Virus record (IMG/VR): IMGVR_UViG_3300042519_001993
Span: 1-44,283 of that record
DNA from: a virus
Strand: one strand, 5' to 3'
Length of the DNA: 44,283 nt
Part shown: positions 25,256 through 35,055 of the stretch, in pieces
How the letters are laid out: each line of letters opens with the position of its first letter
Position numbering within the stretch: position 1 is the first letter of the stretch
Translations under genes and position numbers: made by a program
The notes under the pieces: model-generated
Databases searched by the model: none
Seen by the model: the letters and a program-made list of their open reading frames with translations, nothing else
Told to the model about the DNA's origin: nothing

Positions 25256-28200
25256 TCCGCATTGCGTTGGGTCCAAATGCGCCACCAAGCTTACTACCGC
25301 TTGCCTGTATCAGTACGTATTTATATTGGTTGTCTTTAGGATTGTTGATATTTAAGAAAAATCTTTTTGCACCGCCTGCTTCTATAACCGCTACGTCTAT
25401 AAGGTCTTTTTCTTTTGCACCTGCTGCACGTCGTGTATTGAAAGCAGTTAGGCCAGCAGTTGGGCTGCATACTTCTTTAGTAAACTGGATTCTTGATATT
25501 GTTATATCAGCAGCTCCAGCGTAAATTTTTATTGATAGAATATCTTCTTTATCTGTTCTATCAAGAATGCTATCAGGTATTTGTACTATAAAATTACAGA
25601 CAAGTTTATCTGGAGTTTTGCTTGGGATAGAGCCAGTGTATGATATTCTTCGTATTCTACCAGTAGCAGCAGACCCTACTGGATCACTTAATATAGCAGC
25701 TTCTATATACGATATGACTGCAGCGCCTATAGATGGTTTTTTTTCATAAAACTTTGTTATTTGTTTTTTATAATCATCTACCTTACCTTCATGCAGTTTT
25801 GTGCACCATACGTAAGCCATCGCAGACTTTGTTTCAGAATCAAGCTGTTGATCTACATAGGCTAGTCCTGCCTTTGTTTGTAAAGAAGTTAAGGCTGCAC
25901 CAGTTTGTGATCCTAATGTTCCATCGGTTACAACTGAATACCCAGCGGCTTTGAGAGTCCATTGAAGATAATGTACGTAGTTTCCGGTATTAACATCTCC
26001 TGTTCTTGGGCCTACGGAGTATTGCTTGTAGGTGTTTCCAAGGTCTATATCTCCAGTGTATGGAAAATGATTTCCCGCTTGTGCGTCACCTGTAACATGT
26101 ATTGCCTTATAGTTTATTAAGTCTTGGACGCAAGCATATTTGTTTGTCATGCCTCTTCCTAGCCTAGTTATGGGTACATCAAATGTTGACTGTACTGATA
26201 TGCTTTGCTTGGATCTTGCAAATTGCCACGTAGTGTCTACCGGGTCATCTGACCCTGGTTTAATTCGTGTTCCTACTTTTTCATAAACTGATTTAAAGTT
26301 CTTGATAGTGATAGGAAGGCTTAATGTAAAATCAGCTTGAAAAGAAAGATCAAAAGCAAGTGACGCTTCAGTGCTTCTGACCGCTCTATAACTTGTTTTA
26401 AAATCATAACTATAACTAAACGGTACGTCATTTGTTGCACTAGTTTGGTTGCCTCTGTTGTTTGTGACAGAGTTAATTCTATCTTTAATGTAGAATTGTC
26501 CAAACGTTGCAGGGATATTGAGGGGCATGGACATGGTCGTAGTTTTAACTACCGGGCTGCCCAAGGCTTCGGTAGCTGATATAGAGTAGGTGTAGTATGG
26601 TGTTGTTATACCAGAAGACAAAGGAGTCGTAAGACGTGTTCCATTTTTGGGTATAATCGTTTCATTAGTAAACTCTATATAATAGGATATAACATCATTA
26701 GATGAATTATAGAATTGCCCATATGAGTTGTCTACTGATTTAGAGAAATCCTGCAAGAATATTTCTTTGTATGACATTGTGTCTATAGTTCTGTACAAGT
26801 CTCCGTTTTGATCTTTGTTTATCTGGAACTGAGCATACTCATCTAATTTATCATTTTTTATTAAAACGTCGTTATAGTCATACTCATCATTAGATGTTGG
26901 ACCGTTTATGGCCCAGGAAGTTTTCCAAGCAGTAGCGTGCATAAGCACCGGTGTAAGCAGCGTGCTAGAAGAATTATTTGAGGAGTTTCCTGAAGTAAAG
27001 TACTTTGATATCAAACCAACTATAATTGAATTATAGAATACTTTTAATGGCCCTTCTGCATCAGAGGTTAACAACACCGAACCAACGCTTGCCGACTCTG
27101 GCAAAGCGCCGCCTTGGATGTAATCTGTTCCAGCTTTTGAGTTTATAGAAACGGTGTTAGATATGATAGTACCAGCACTAACTCCCCCTGATTCAATTGC
27201 TCCTACTTTATTAACTGTTAGAACTGGTCCAACGTTTGTTGATATTGATTGATAGGCGCTCATTGAACTAGCAAAAGCTGAGACTGTTTGCGCTATTTTT
27301 CCATAAGCACCGAAGCCCGTGTCAAAGACTTCGCTCCTGATGTCCCACGATCTATTATCTTCGTACTCATTGATTGAGCTGTATGGGTACTGGGCTGCAT
27401 CTGTGCTTCTATTATAAGTTACGGACGTTGCGGCACCGCTTACTAGGTCAGTTAATGGGATAGGGTATATCGACTTTACGGAAAGAGTAGGATTGCCTTC
27501 AAATTCAACGAATAAACAGCCACCATTGTTTAAGAATGTTGTTATCTTTGCCTGATACTGCTCTATGTTTGTGTTAGAGTTGACCACAAGAATTAAAAAA
27601 TCAAAAGTTTTTACTTGATCATGCGTGATAGTAGACAAGTCTACTGTCCAATATGAGTCGTCTAAACTAGTCGGGACTATAGCTGCTTGTTCCGATATTG
27701 GATTTTTAAAAAGGTAATTAAATATATTGATTGGGTTACTGTCTAAGTTTAACTTAGTAAAAATCTTATGGTGATCAACGTAACTTGCTTTTGTATTTGC
27801 CTTGATCACTGCTGCTTTTACCACGCCTCTAGACCTAGCAGAGTTACCTAGCAGCCCTTCTAGTCTGTTAGCATAGTTAAAGCTTCTATTTATCTTGCCT
27901 ACTATTCTCCAACTAAAAACTTCGTACGTTCTGTCGTCTGTTATAGCTTTTTTGTTTACATAAATATTGTAGCCTCTATCGTCGAAAACCCCGCCTGTAG
28001 AAAATTTATTTTGTATACTTTCCGTTGACTTAACTGCATACGTATTGTCGTATTTTGAACCATAATCTACTACGCTAGCTTCTTCCGACTCTTCATTAAA
28101 TAATTGTATTGGCGTTATATTTTCCTTATAAGCTAATGATTGGTTAACGAGATAGTTATCTGAGTCTAATTCAATCTTTGGATAAGACAAAAACAAATTT

Positions 28201-28883
28201 ACTGGGTTTGGTTCTTCTAACAAAACTATTATCTTGTACAATCTCTCGCTTAAAGAAACTTGCTTTTCGTTATATGACTCAAGAACTACCCTGTACTTTT
28301 TTTTGCCATTAAGATCAACATACTCTGAGCCATCTGGGTTCAAGACCATTATGTCTTGCAGGTCTATGGAGTCTCTTTTTCTTTCAATATTTTGTATTTC
28401 AGAGGTCTTGATAATGTCGAAATATTCTTTGCCATTATAGAAAACTTTTTGTACTAGACTTCCACTCATCAAAGACTTGACAGTAAAGTATCTACTTACA
28501 TAGTATGAATAAATATAATCAGATACTGAGTTTTCGCCAATCATATTTTGATTTAAAATATTTACGTCTACATAGCTAGTGTTATTTCTTTGGCTGTTTC
28601 TATAATTGGTCACGTATATATCGGAAGATGGAAATTTTGAGTTTCCAGATAACGGATCAAATAACATTCCAACTTCATTAGCTAACAAAGATACTTGTTC
28701 GTTTTTGTAATCAATAAAGTTTTCTTTTATTGAAGAAGAAGAATCTACTACAGTTAAACTATTTCCCGGAGTTACTTCATCAACTTTAAAGTATGCTAAA
28801 TTTACCGAGTTAGCTGGCAAAGCCGATCCGGTTCTAATCTTTTTTTCTTTTGAGTTTTCTATGTTGTTTGTAAACTTTTTCAT
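25245..28883 (-). CDS. Giant tail protein with peptidoglycan-binding domain
   Basis: 1212 residues. Near residues 945-1035 it carries a PG_binding_1 domain: YVHYLQWTLKAAGYSVVTDG, then LGSQTGAALTSLQTKAGL, then a second D-x-x-T (LDSETKSAM). These give the LQ...L...G...DG..G..T..A...Q pattern. Around 424-465, FDFLILVVNS followed by FLNNGGCLFVEFEG resembles a Rossmann-like GATase/ThuA strand-helix-strand. Near 660, DEYDYNDVLI resembles acidic beta-sandwich domains. The rest is beta-rich. It probably contacts the cell wall during infection. It follows the 1619-residue protein with a 16-base gap. Confidence 0.7.
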   Translation of the reverse strand: MKKFTNNIENSKEKKIRTGSALPANSVNLAYFKVDEVTPGNSLTVVDSSSSIKENFIDYKNEQVSLLANEVGMLFDPLSGNSKFPSSDIYVTNYRNSQRNNTSYVDVNILNQNMIGENSVSDYIYSYYVSRYFTVKSLMSGSLVQKVFYNGKEYFDIIKTSEIQNIERKRDSIDLQDIMVLNPDGSEYVDLNGKKKYRVVLESYNEKQVSLSERLYKIIVLLEEPNPVNLFLSYPKIELDSDNYLVNQSLAYKENITPIQLFNEESEEASVVDYGSKYDNTYAVKSTESIQNKFSTGGVFDDRGYNIYVNKKAITDDRTYEVFSWRIVGKINRSFNYANRLEGLLGNSARSRGVVKAAVIKANTKASYVDHHKIFTKLNLDSNPINIFNYLFKNPISEQAAIVPTSLDDSYWTVDLSTITHDQVKTFDFLILVVNSNTNIEQYQAKITTFLNNGGCLFVEFEGNPTLSVKSIYPIPLTDLVSGAATSVTYNRSTDAAQYPYSSINEYEDNRSWDIRSEVFDTGFGAYGKIAQTVSAFASSMSAYQSISTNVGPVLTVNKVGAIESGGVSAGTIISNTVSINSKAGTDYIQGGALPESASVGSVLLTSDAEGPLKVFYNSIIVGLISKYFTSGNSSNNSSSTLLTPVLMHATAWKTSWAINGPTSNDEYDYNDVLIKNDKLDEYAQFQINKDQNGDLYRTIDTMSYKEIFLQDFSKSVDNSYGQFYNSSNDVISYYIEFTNETIIPKNGTRLTTPLSSGITTPYYTYSISATEALGSPVVKTTTMSMPLNIPATFGQFYIKDRINSVTNNRGNQTSATNDVPFSYSYDFKTSYRAVRSTEASLAFDLSFQADFTLSLPITIKNFKSVYEKVGTRIKPGSDDPVDTTWQFARSKQSISVQSTFDVPITRLGRGMTNKYACVQDLINYKAIHVTGDAQAGNHFPYTGDIDLGNTYKQYSVGPRTGDVNTGNYVHYLQWTLKAAGYSVVTDGTLGSQTGAALTSLQTKAGLAYVDQQLDSETKSAMAYVWCTKLHEGKVDDYKKQITKFYEKKPSIGAAVISYIEAAILSDPVGSAATGRIRRISYTGSIPSKTPDKLVCNFIVQIPDSILDRTDKEDILSIKIYAGAADITISRIQFTKEVCSPTAGLTAFNTRRAAGAKEKDLIDVAVIEAGGAKRFFLNINNPKDNQYKYVLIQASGSKLGGAFGPNAMRNVY

Positions 28884-28899
28884 CTATGTTCCATCTATA

Positions 28900-31800
28900 T
28901 TAGCTTGGGTATATTTGTCTGTTGTTGTCTAGGGAATAGTAATCGTTTCCAAGAATACCCAGCTGATACTGCGTTAATCTTGGTATCTTAAACCATTTTG
29001 GCAAAGATACATTTGGTGTTGCGCTCTTTTGAGCTGGGTTTCCAGTCAAGTAATCTATCTTATAAACTGGGGTAGAAGACACAAAAGAAAAATCACTTGC
29101 AGTAAACGTATCTTGCACCGACGTAACACGACCAGATGAATTCAAAATGGCATCTTGCGAATCTTCAAACCAATGTACTATGTCTCCTGATATAGTAACT
29201 GGGGATGACACATTATTGGAGCTAAATTCTGTTTCTACAACAGCAAACCAATATCCTGGGGTAGCTGAAGACTGTGCCGTGATTGGACCAATGGTAAACG
29301 AACCATCTTCCAAGGACACTACAGAATTATAAGTTGGCTTTGTTATAGCTGAATACAAGGTTCTACCCAGTCTATAGTAAACCCTAACAGAAGAAGTGTC
29401 TTTAGTTTTAGAGGACAGCATTCCTTTTATTGATAAGGTACTTACTCCATCGGCTTTTATTATCTGTGGGTCTACCTCAGCGTAGAGACTATCTAGGCCT
29501 GACTCTGACTTTACTATTGAATAGTTTAATGTAGCAGAGTCGTTAGCCATGCTATACCCACTTTGTACCCCAGATATGTACAGGGGAGCGTTATTTACGA
29601 TAGCTGGAGTAGCACCGGAATAAGCTACTCTTGCGTAAGCAAAGCCGTTATTGTCTGTTTCTACCGAGCTTGGTTCTACGGACAAGAGACTTGATGTAAT
29701 ATTATACTTTTGATACGGTTTTGGGTTTCCGTTTTTATCGTAACTTTCTATTGTTAATATAGAATAGTCAGAAGCCGGGTCATCAATTAGATATCCTGGG
29801 TTTGTCTCTGCTAAAAATCTATCATACTCATAAACTGAGTCAGTCAAATAAACAAATCCCTCGTTTAACAATGACTTCATTGGCGAATGATACACTCCTG
29901 AAGGTGTAGACGAATCAAACAACGTAGATTCATAGGTGACTGCGTAATTGGTGTCACCAGTAATTGGAGTAGCGTGGAACAATATTTTAGTTTTCAACTT
30001 ATTATTACTGTCAAGGTATTCGTTGTCTACTGAATAAGCATTTCTAACTTTATATTTTACCGTATAGGTTCTGCCAGGCACCATAGATCCCGCTGGCATT
30101 GTTATTTTTTCAGTATTTGAGCTACCATTTTCTAAAAGATATAATTCTGTTATTGGATCATATACCGAGACTTCATAAATGTTTTTATAACCAACGTATA
30201 AATAATTGTTTTTTCTTGCCTCTAAATACTCTGTGTTAAAACTACCGAAAACTGATGGTGTCGCAGCATCGATAAAGGCTACTTGCGTCAAGCTAGTGCT
30301 AGGGTTGCTTAAAGATTCTATAATAACTGGCGCACCTTGCTTTGCGTGGCCAGACAAAACTATCTGATGATAAGGGTTAGAGGATGTATAGGTGACATTT
30401 TCTGTCACTGGTCTTGCATATACATAGGTTTCTTGGTTATTAAGGTAATACCAGCCTGTGTGTATTTCTGATTCAAAGTCTTTATTATGTTTTGTATTTA
30501 GTCTTGACCTAACTACTACAGAAGGTATGTAAACATCATTGTCTGTCCCCTGCTTTAGTTCATTGTAAGAATCAGCAGGTACATACATAGTGTTAGGCAC
30601 TCTGAGATCATCGTCTTCACTTATAGAGTAGTACGGTATAACTGAACTTTTATCTGTCCAAACCTCAAATGAGTTGTCTGATGAATCAGCTGGAATTGCT
30701 GAAATATTATTTACAATGTATTTGTTTGGCGTTAATAAATTAAAGTCAAAGTTATATCTATGGACATCTATACTAGAAATAGAATCAGATAATTCATAGC
30801 TTGCACCAATGTCTTCCTCCGACTTAATAACTCCTCTTTCAGACAATCTAAAGTACACAGGTGTTGCTGATGTTTTTTCAAAATACTTCCATTCCCCTAC
30901 GGTAAGCGGGTAGTTGTTTTGTCCAACACCATTAAGGGAATATTTTCTATTGCTCGGCACGGCATAAGGGTCCCAGTAAACCGAAAGTGTTGTCGGAGTA
31001 CTTGATAAAGAATAAGATGGCGTAGCAAAAAATTGAGGACTTGTTATGTCTGAATCTATCATTAATCCAGGAACAAAATAATTTATATTAAACTGTGGAT
31101 GGTTTACATAACCACCATAACCGTTATATCCATAACCAGGCGTAGAGTAATCCGGGTCTATGTACGCATCTTCTGGGACGGTATTCCTTAACACCAAAGC
31201 GTTATAGGTTGGAGAGGACTGAGCCGGTGGGAATCCTTTTGCTAAAGCAACTAGGGAATTAAAAGGTATACTAAAAGATGGGGTAGCAGTACCAGATGAG
31301 GTGGAGTATGGCCTTAAGACGCCAGAGGTTTTTACTGCAGAGGTATAGCCAATTGAAGGGGTACTAGAAAGCATGCTCGATCCATACTCGATCTGCATTT
31401 TCGAAATAGTTGGTGTTGTAATTGTATAGTACGGCGACGGCAAGGTCGAGGTAGAAGCGTTAGCATAGCTCGTTGTATAGTACTTTGCGGTTGCGTGACC
31501 CTTAGGGTGTATCCATCCAGAGTTACTGGTACTGTGTCCGCTTATCGTATATAGCGGTGTAGTGCTTGAATAAATAAAGTGACCAAAGCTTACTCTTGCT
31601 TCTGTCACATTAGATATATGTATTGTGTTGCTGGCTGTTGTTGAAGTATTGTCAACATAATTAACATTTGTAGTTTTTGACTTGAACTGCACATCCGAGT
31701 TAGTTCTATTTGTCGCGATGTTAAAAATAGAATACAATGGACCAGCTGCATAGATGTCACTAACTGTATTGAGTGTATAGTTAGCATAATAAGTAACACC

Positions 31801-33759
31801 TGACACAACTAGCTCTACTAAAAACTTTATTGTAGCTGTTTTTTGATTAAGAATATTGTAGGTATATTCCAGTTGACTATCAAAATCAAAGTTTATAGGT
31901 GGTCTAACAATACTTTCTCCAATTTTTTCAATGCCAGCTAGTTTTATTTTAAAAGCCTTTTCATAAACTTGTTCATCTGAAATATCATTTAAGATTACTT
32001 CATCTGATGAGAACTCTCTCTTGGATCTTATGCTAACTTTTAAGTCACTTAAATCTCCAACTCCATTTTGGATATACCTAGGAGTAGATTGTCCAGCAAA
32101 TGGATTTTTATCGTAAGAAAAAGGAACCTTTTTTACTCCTTCTTCAAATTTTCCAGCGTAGTCCCAAATCATTTCTGACCATGGAACAAATCCCCAGTTT
32201 GTTGGATACTCTATATTAATTTTTTCTACAAAATCTATAAAAGCTTTAGTTGGATTATTATTATCTTCAAAGTATTTATTTAATTCTTCTAGGTTTTCCA
32301 TCTCCAAAACTATAGGAGTAGCTCCTACGCTATCTGAGCTTGGAGTTGCCCCAGTGGCTCTCCAAAGATCTAGCTCTCTTCTAATTGTTTTCTTAAAGGA
32401 ATCTATGTCTGGCCCTGGAAGGTTTTTGTATACGTCTAGAATTCTAGTTTTGTAATTTTCATTGCCTTCCATCTTTAGTCTAGGAAGACCTACTCTAGAA
32501 CCAAATTCGTCAAACATATTGAAAACTAAAACTTCTGTTTGTGTCTTGACTAACTCGTTTATTTTAATCTGGTTAAATGGCCTTAGAGTCAAAACAACTC
32601 TGTCATTTGGCTCATGGTAATAAACGTAATCTTCTACTCTATGAGTTATAAAGTCAGCGTACGTTGATATAGGGGTTAGTCTAATATTATCGCCTTTTAC
32701 GCTAGTTATTAGACTAGGGCAATTGCTAACAGAGTAAATCCAAGTCAGCTGTTCTACGTCGGCACCTGTCACTGATTTAGCTAAGCTAAAATAATCTATC
32801 AAAGACTCTACTGAATCTAAACTATCCCCAATAAGGGCATTAATAAATTTTCCACCAAAACTTTCAGGTACAGCAAAAGTTGGGGTTGCATCTGGTAAAG
32901 AGTCTTCAAAAAGCTTCGTCCACGATGGGAACTTCTTGAGGATATCCCTAGTGGACTCAGTTATGTTTGGAGGATTAGGTTCGGAAATTTGCACTTCAAC
33001 CAAAAGAAGAAAATCAATATTGCCTATTTCCTGAGGCGTTAAAGACCCAATCATTTGGTCGTTTAAAGATAATGGCGTATCGTATATTAAGAAACCATTT
33101 TCATCAATGCCCTGGCTTGATACTAGATAGTTACCTGTATCAAACACGGCATCGGGTAGCTCTGTAAGGAACTCCACTTGGATCTTTATAAACCTCTTTG
33201 ATCTTTGTATAAACAAAAATTCAGTCTGAGTTGACACATCATTTGGCATCCAGAAAGGAGTTGCAGATTCCAGTACATCGTCTGACTCGTAAACTTGTAA
33301 TGTATATTCTATTGGGATACTAGACGGTGCGTTTACAAATGCGCCTTTGTAAGCCACTAAGTCCACTCTAGATGTTGTATCAACAAACCTTTCAAGGGGA
33401 GTTGTTTTATTTGTCGGCGTAAGAACAAAATATCCATTTTCTTCTACCAAATCATAGATTAAAAAAGAACCTTGTTGTGTACCAGTTGGGTAAACGTAGT
33501 TAAGATAGAAGTCTTGATCTGTTATTACTTCGCCAAATTCCGTGGATAACACGGAGTCTGCTAAGGTAGGAGTTGCCCCTTGGATTATCTCGTTACCTAT
33601 GAAGGTAGAATCGCCTAAGTAATTATGGCCATACTTAGACCTCATGGTTGAATAGTTTGTATAACTTGAATTATCGTACAGGTCTATTGGGTCAGACGTC
33701 CACACTTTACCTTGCTTGTTAAAGTGTATGTTAGATAATGTTAATACATAACTTTTCAT
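28900..33759 (-). CDS. Giant tail fibre/adhesin-like protein, N-terminal baseplate part
   Basis: 1619 residues. Because it follows baseplate J (with one gene between), its N-terminal about 560 residues occupy the place of a P2 gpI-type baseplate/fibre connector; segments such as GGKFINALIGDSLDSVESLID and WTYSV-like helices are compatible but not proof. The centre is Ser-, Thr-, Tyr- and Pro-rich. The C-terminal third has Ig-like domains of the invasin type (IESYDKNGNPKP, TDNNGFAYARVAYSG; then DPQIIKADGVSTLSIKG). By eye I count 13 A-T-P, 6 S-T-P and 3 T-T-P motifs. It is the likely receptor-contact or scaffold protein of the tail. Confidence 0.7.
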   Translation of the reverse strand: MKSYVLTLSNIHFNKQGKVWTSDPIDLYDNSSYTNYSTMRSKYGHNYLGDSTFIGNEIIQGATPTLADSVLSTEFGEVITDQDFYLNYVYPTGTQQGSFLIYDLVEENGYFVLTPTNKTTPLERFVDTTSRVDLVAYKGAFVNAPSSIPIEYTLQVYESDDVLESATPFWMPNDVSTQTEFLFIQRSKRFIKIQVEFLTELPDAVFDTGNYLVSSQGIDENGFLIYDTPLSLNDQMIGSLTPQEIGNIDFLLLVEVQISEPNPPNITESTRDILKKFPSWTKLFEDSLPDATPTFAVPESFGGKFINALIGDSLDSVESLIDYFSLAKSVTGADVEQLTWIYSVSNCPSLITSVKGDNIRLTPISTYADFITHRVEDYVYYHEPNDRVVLTLRPFNQIKINELVKTQTEVLVFNMFDEFGSRVGLPRLKMEGNENYKTRILDVYKNLPGPDIDSFKKTIRRELDLWRATGATPSSDSVGATPIVLEMENLEELNKYFEDNNNPTKAFIDFVEKINIEYPTNWGFVPWSEMIWDYAGKFEEGVKKVPFSYDKNPFAGQSTPRYIQNGVGDLSDLKVSIRSKREFSSDEVILNDISDEQVYEKAFKIKLAGIEKIGESIVRPPINFDFDSQLEYTYNILNQKTATIKFLVELVVSGVTYYANYTLNTVSDIYAAGPLYSIFNIATNRTNSDVQFKSKTTNVNYVDNTSTTASNTIHISNVTEARVSFGHFIYSSTTPLYTISGHSTSNSGWIHPKGHATAKYYTTSYANASTSTLPSPYYTITTPTISKMQIEYGSSMLSSTPSIGYTSAVKTSGVLRPYSTSSGTATPSFSIPFNSLVALAKGFPPAQSSPTYNALVLRNTVPEDAYIDPDYSTPGYGYNGYGGYVNHPQFNINYFVPGLMIDSDITSPQFFATPSYSLSSTPTTLSVYWDPYAVPSNRKYSLNGVGQNNYPLTVGEWKYFEKTSATPVYFRLSERGVIKSEEDIGASYELSDSISSIDVHRYNFDFNLLTPNKYIVNNISAIPADSSDNSFEVWTDKSSVIPYYSISEDDDLRVPNTMYVPADSYNELKQGTDNDVYIPSVVVRSRLNTKHNKDFESEIHTGWYYLNNQETYVYARPVTENVTYTSSNPYHQIVLSGHAKQGAPVIIESLSNPSTSLTQVAFIDAATPSVFGSFNTEYLEARKNNYLYVGYKNIYEVSVYDPITELYLLENGSSNTEKITMPAGSMVPGRTYTVKYKVRNAYSVDNEYLDSNNKLKTKILFHATPITGDTNYAVTYESTLFDSSTPSGVYHSPMKSLLNEGFVYLTDSVYEYDRFLAETNPGYLIDDPASDYSILTIESYDKNGNPKPYQKYNITSSLLSVEPSSVETDNNGFAYARVAYSGATPAIVNNAPLYISGVQSGYSMANDSATLNYSIVKSESGLDSLYAEVDPQIIKADGVSTLSIKGMLSSKTKDTSSVRVYYRLGRTLYSAITKPTYNSVVSLEDGSFTIGPITAQSSATPGYWFAVVETEFSSNNVSSPVTISGDIVHWFEDSQDAILNSSGRVTSVQDTFTASDFSFVSSTPVYKIDYLTGNPAQKSATPNVSLPKWFKIPRLTQYQLGILGNDYYSLDNNRQIYPS

Positions 33760-33770
33760 TTAGTCCCCTA

Positions 33771-35039
33771 TTATACTGCGTCTAACCAAATAGTGTACTC
33801 GCAAGTGATTCCATTTTCTGGATGGATGTACATTAGCTGCTGAGAAGGTCTGCTCATTGAGGAGAAAAACTCTTGTGCGTATGTATTATAGCTTTCTGGT
33901 GAACCAGAGATTCTTAGAGTAGCACTCCCTATAGTCATTTTAAATGACTGATGGTAATGGCCCATAAAAACGTCATCAAAATGTTCTGGAATTGCTCCGT
34001 CTTTCCAGCCCATTATCTTTTTATAGTAGCCATGAAAAGCGTTAGGTGAAGGTAATTGATCTCCATGGATAAGCAAGCTGCTATGGTTACCTATAGAGTC
34101 GACTGCATACCAATGTCTTTCACCTTTGCCGTCTGGAATATTAAAAGTTATTCTTGGCTCATCGGCGAAGATTAATCGTACTATCTGATACAGCAATCTG
34201 TCCATGTTAGACTCTGGGTCATGTTGCTTTCTTGCTCGTCCACCTATTGCTCCATGGTTTCCTATAACGCCAGTAACATGTATATGTTCAAAGTTCTCTA
34301 ATGCTGTCTTCAAGAACTTTACAAGTATCTCTGGTCCATTGATACCAACTTGACGGTAAAGGCCAGAGTCGATCAAGTGGGCTTGTCCAGGAAATATTTC
34401 TTCACCTTCGACTATATCACCAAGCAACCACACATGAAGATTGTTAACCGGGTGGTGCTTTCTTTGTATCTCTGTAATTTCTATCAACTTTTCTGTATAC
34501 AATTCTATGCGGTCTGCTGCTACGTTAGAGTTGTAATCTGGTGTGACCTTTCCTAATTGCCAGTCTGCAAAAACTGCTACTGCAGTTTCTGGTACACCTG
34601 GTACTTGTTTAATTACTGGCTTTTTGGTCACTGGCATCGTGAACTCAGAAAAAGCATCGAGCGCTGCTTGATATACTGACTCTACTGCTTCGCCTTTAGC
34701 GTTCTTGTTTTTTTCTGCTAGTCTAAGTAGGCGCTTATTTTCAGCTCTAAGGTAGTTTACGGTATCTTCGTTTATAGTTAAAAATGAGGAATGGCTGCTA
34801 ACGTCTTCGTCTTCTTCGTCTTCATCTGTGCTATCATTGTGGCTTGACTGCAGATACTTACTGTCAGCTTTAGAAACTAAATTACTGATGTCGAACTCTT
34901 CTTTATGCTCAACTTCGTATTTTTCATTTAGAATTTCGCCATCTGCTTTTTGTCCAGATGCAAGGAGTCGTGCCTTAGCCATATTACTAGCCTTGACTAT
35001 AGACGTGGTTTTTACTACATAGTAATTGTCAACAGACAT
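33771..35039 (-). CDS. Calcineurin-like metallophosphoesterase within baseplate operon
   Basis: 422 residues. The metal-binding motifs are in order: FADWQLG (D159), LLGDIVEG (GD 207-208), GVIGNHGA (GNH 260-262), IHGD (325-327) and MGHYHQS (GHYH 360-363). The first motif has Asp-x-Gln-Leu in place of the usual Asp-x-His. N-terminal residues 1-45 match the free 60-residue protein at 4913-5095. A linker at 70-80 is very acidic (STDEDEEDEDV), followed by a coiled-coil-like helix. Substrates of this superfamily range from DNA ends to phosphoproteins and cyclic nucleotides. Its position between baseplate J and the giant adhesin is unusual. Confidence 0.85.
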   Translation of the reverse strand: MSVDNYYVVKTTSIVKASNMAKARLLASGQKADGEILNEKYEVEHKEEFDISNLVSKADSKYLQSSHNDSTDEDEEDEDVSSHSSFLTINEDTVNYLRAENKRLLRLAEKNKNAKGEAVESVYQAALDAFSEFTMPVTKKPVIKQVPGVPETAVAVFADWQLGKVTPDYNSNVAADRIELYTEKLIEITEIQRKHHPVNNLHVWLLGDIVEGEEIFPGQAHLIDSGLYRQVGINGPEILVKFLKTALENFEHIHVTGVIGNHGAIGGRARKQHDPESNMDRLLYQIVRLIFADEPRITFNIPDGKGERHWYAVDSIGNHSSLLIHGDQLPSPNAFHGYYKKIMGWKDGAIPEHFDDVFMGHYHQSFKMTIGSATLRISGSPESYNTYAQEFFSSMSRPSQQLMYIHPENGITCEYTIWLDAV

Positions 35040-35055
35040 TCATGAACCTACTTTT

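Noticed and set aside
28900-33759. T-P motifs as copies of a mobile 9-base DNA element
   Set aside because: Third codon positions differ freely (GCA/GCT/GCG, ACA/ACT/ACC, CCA/CCT), so a recent DNA copying process is not supported.
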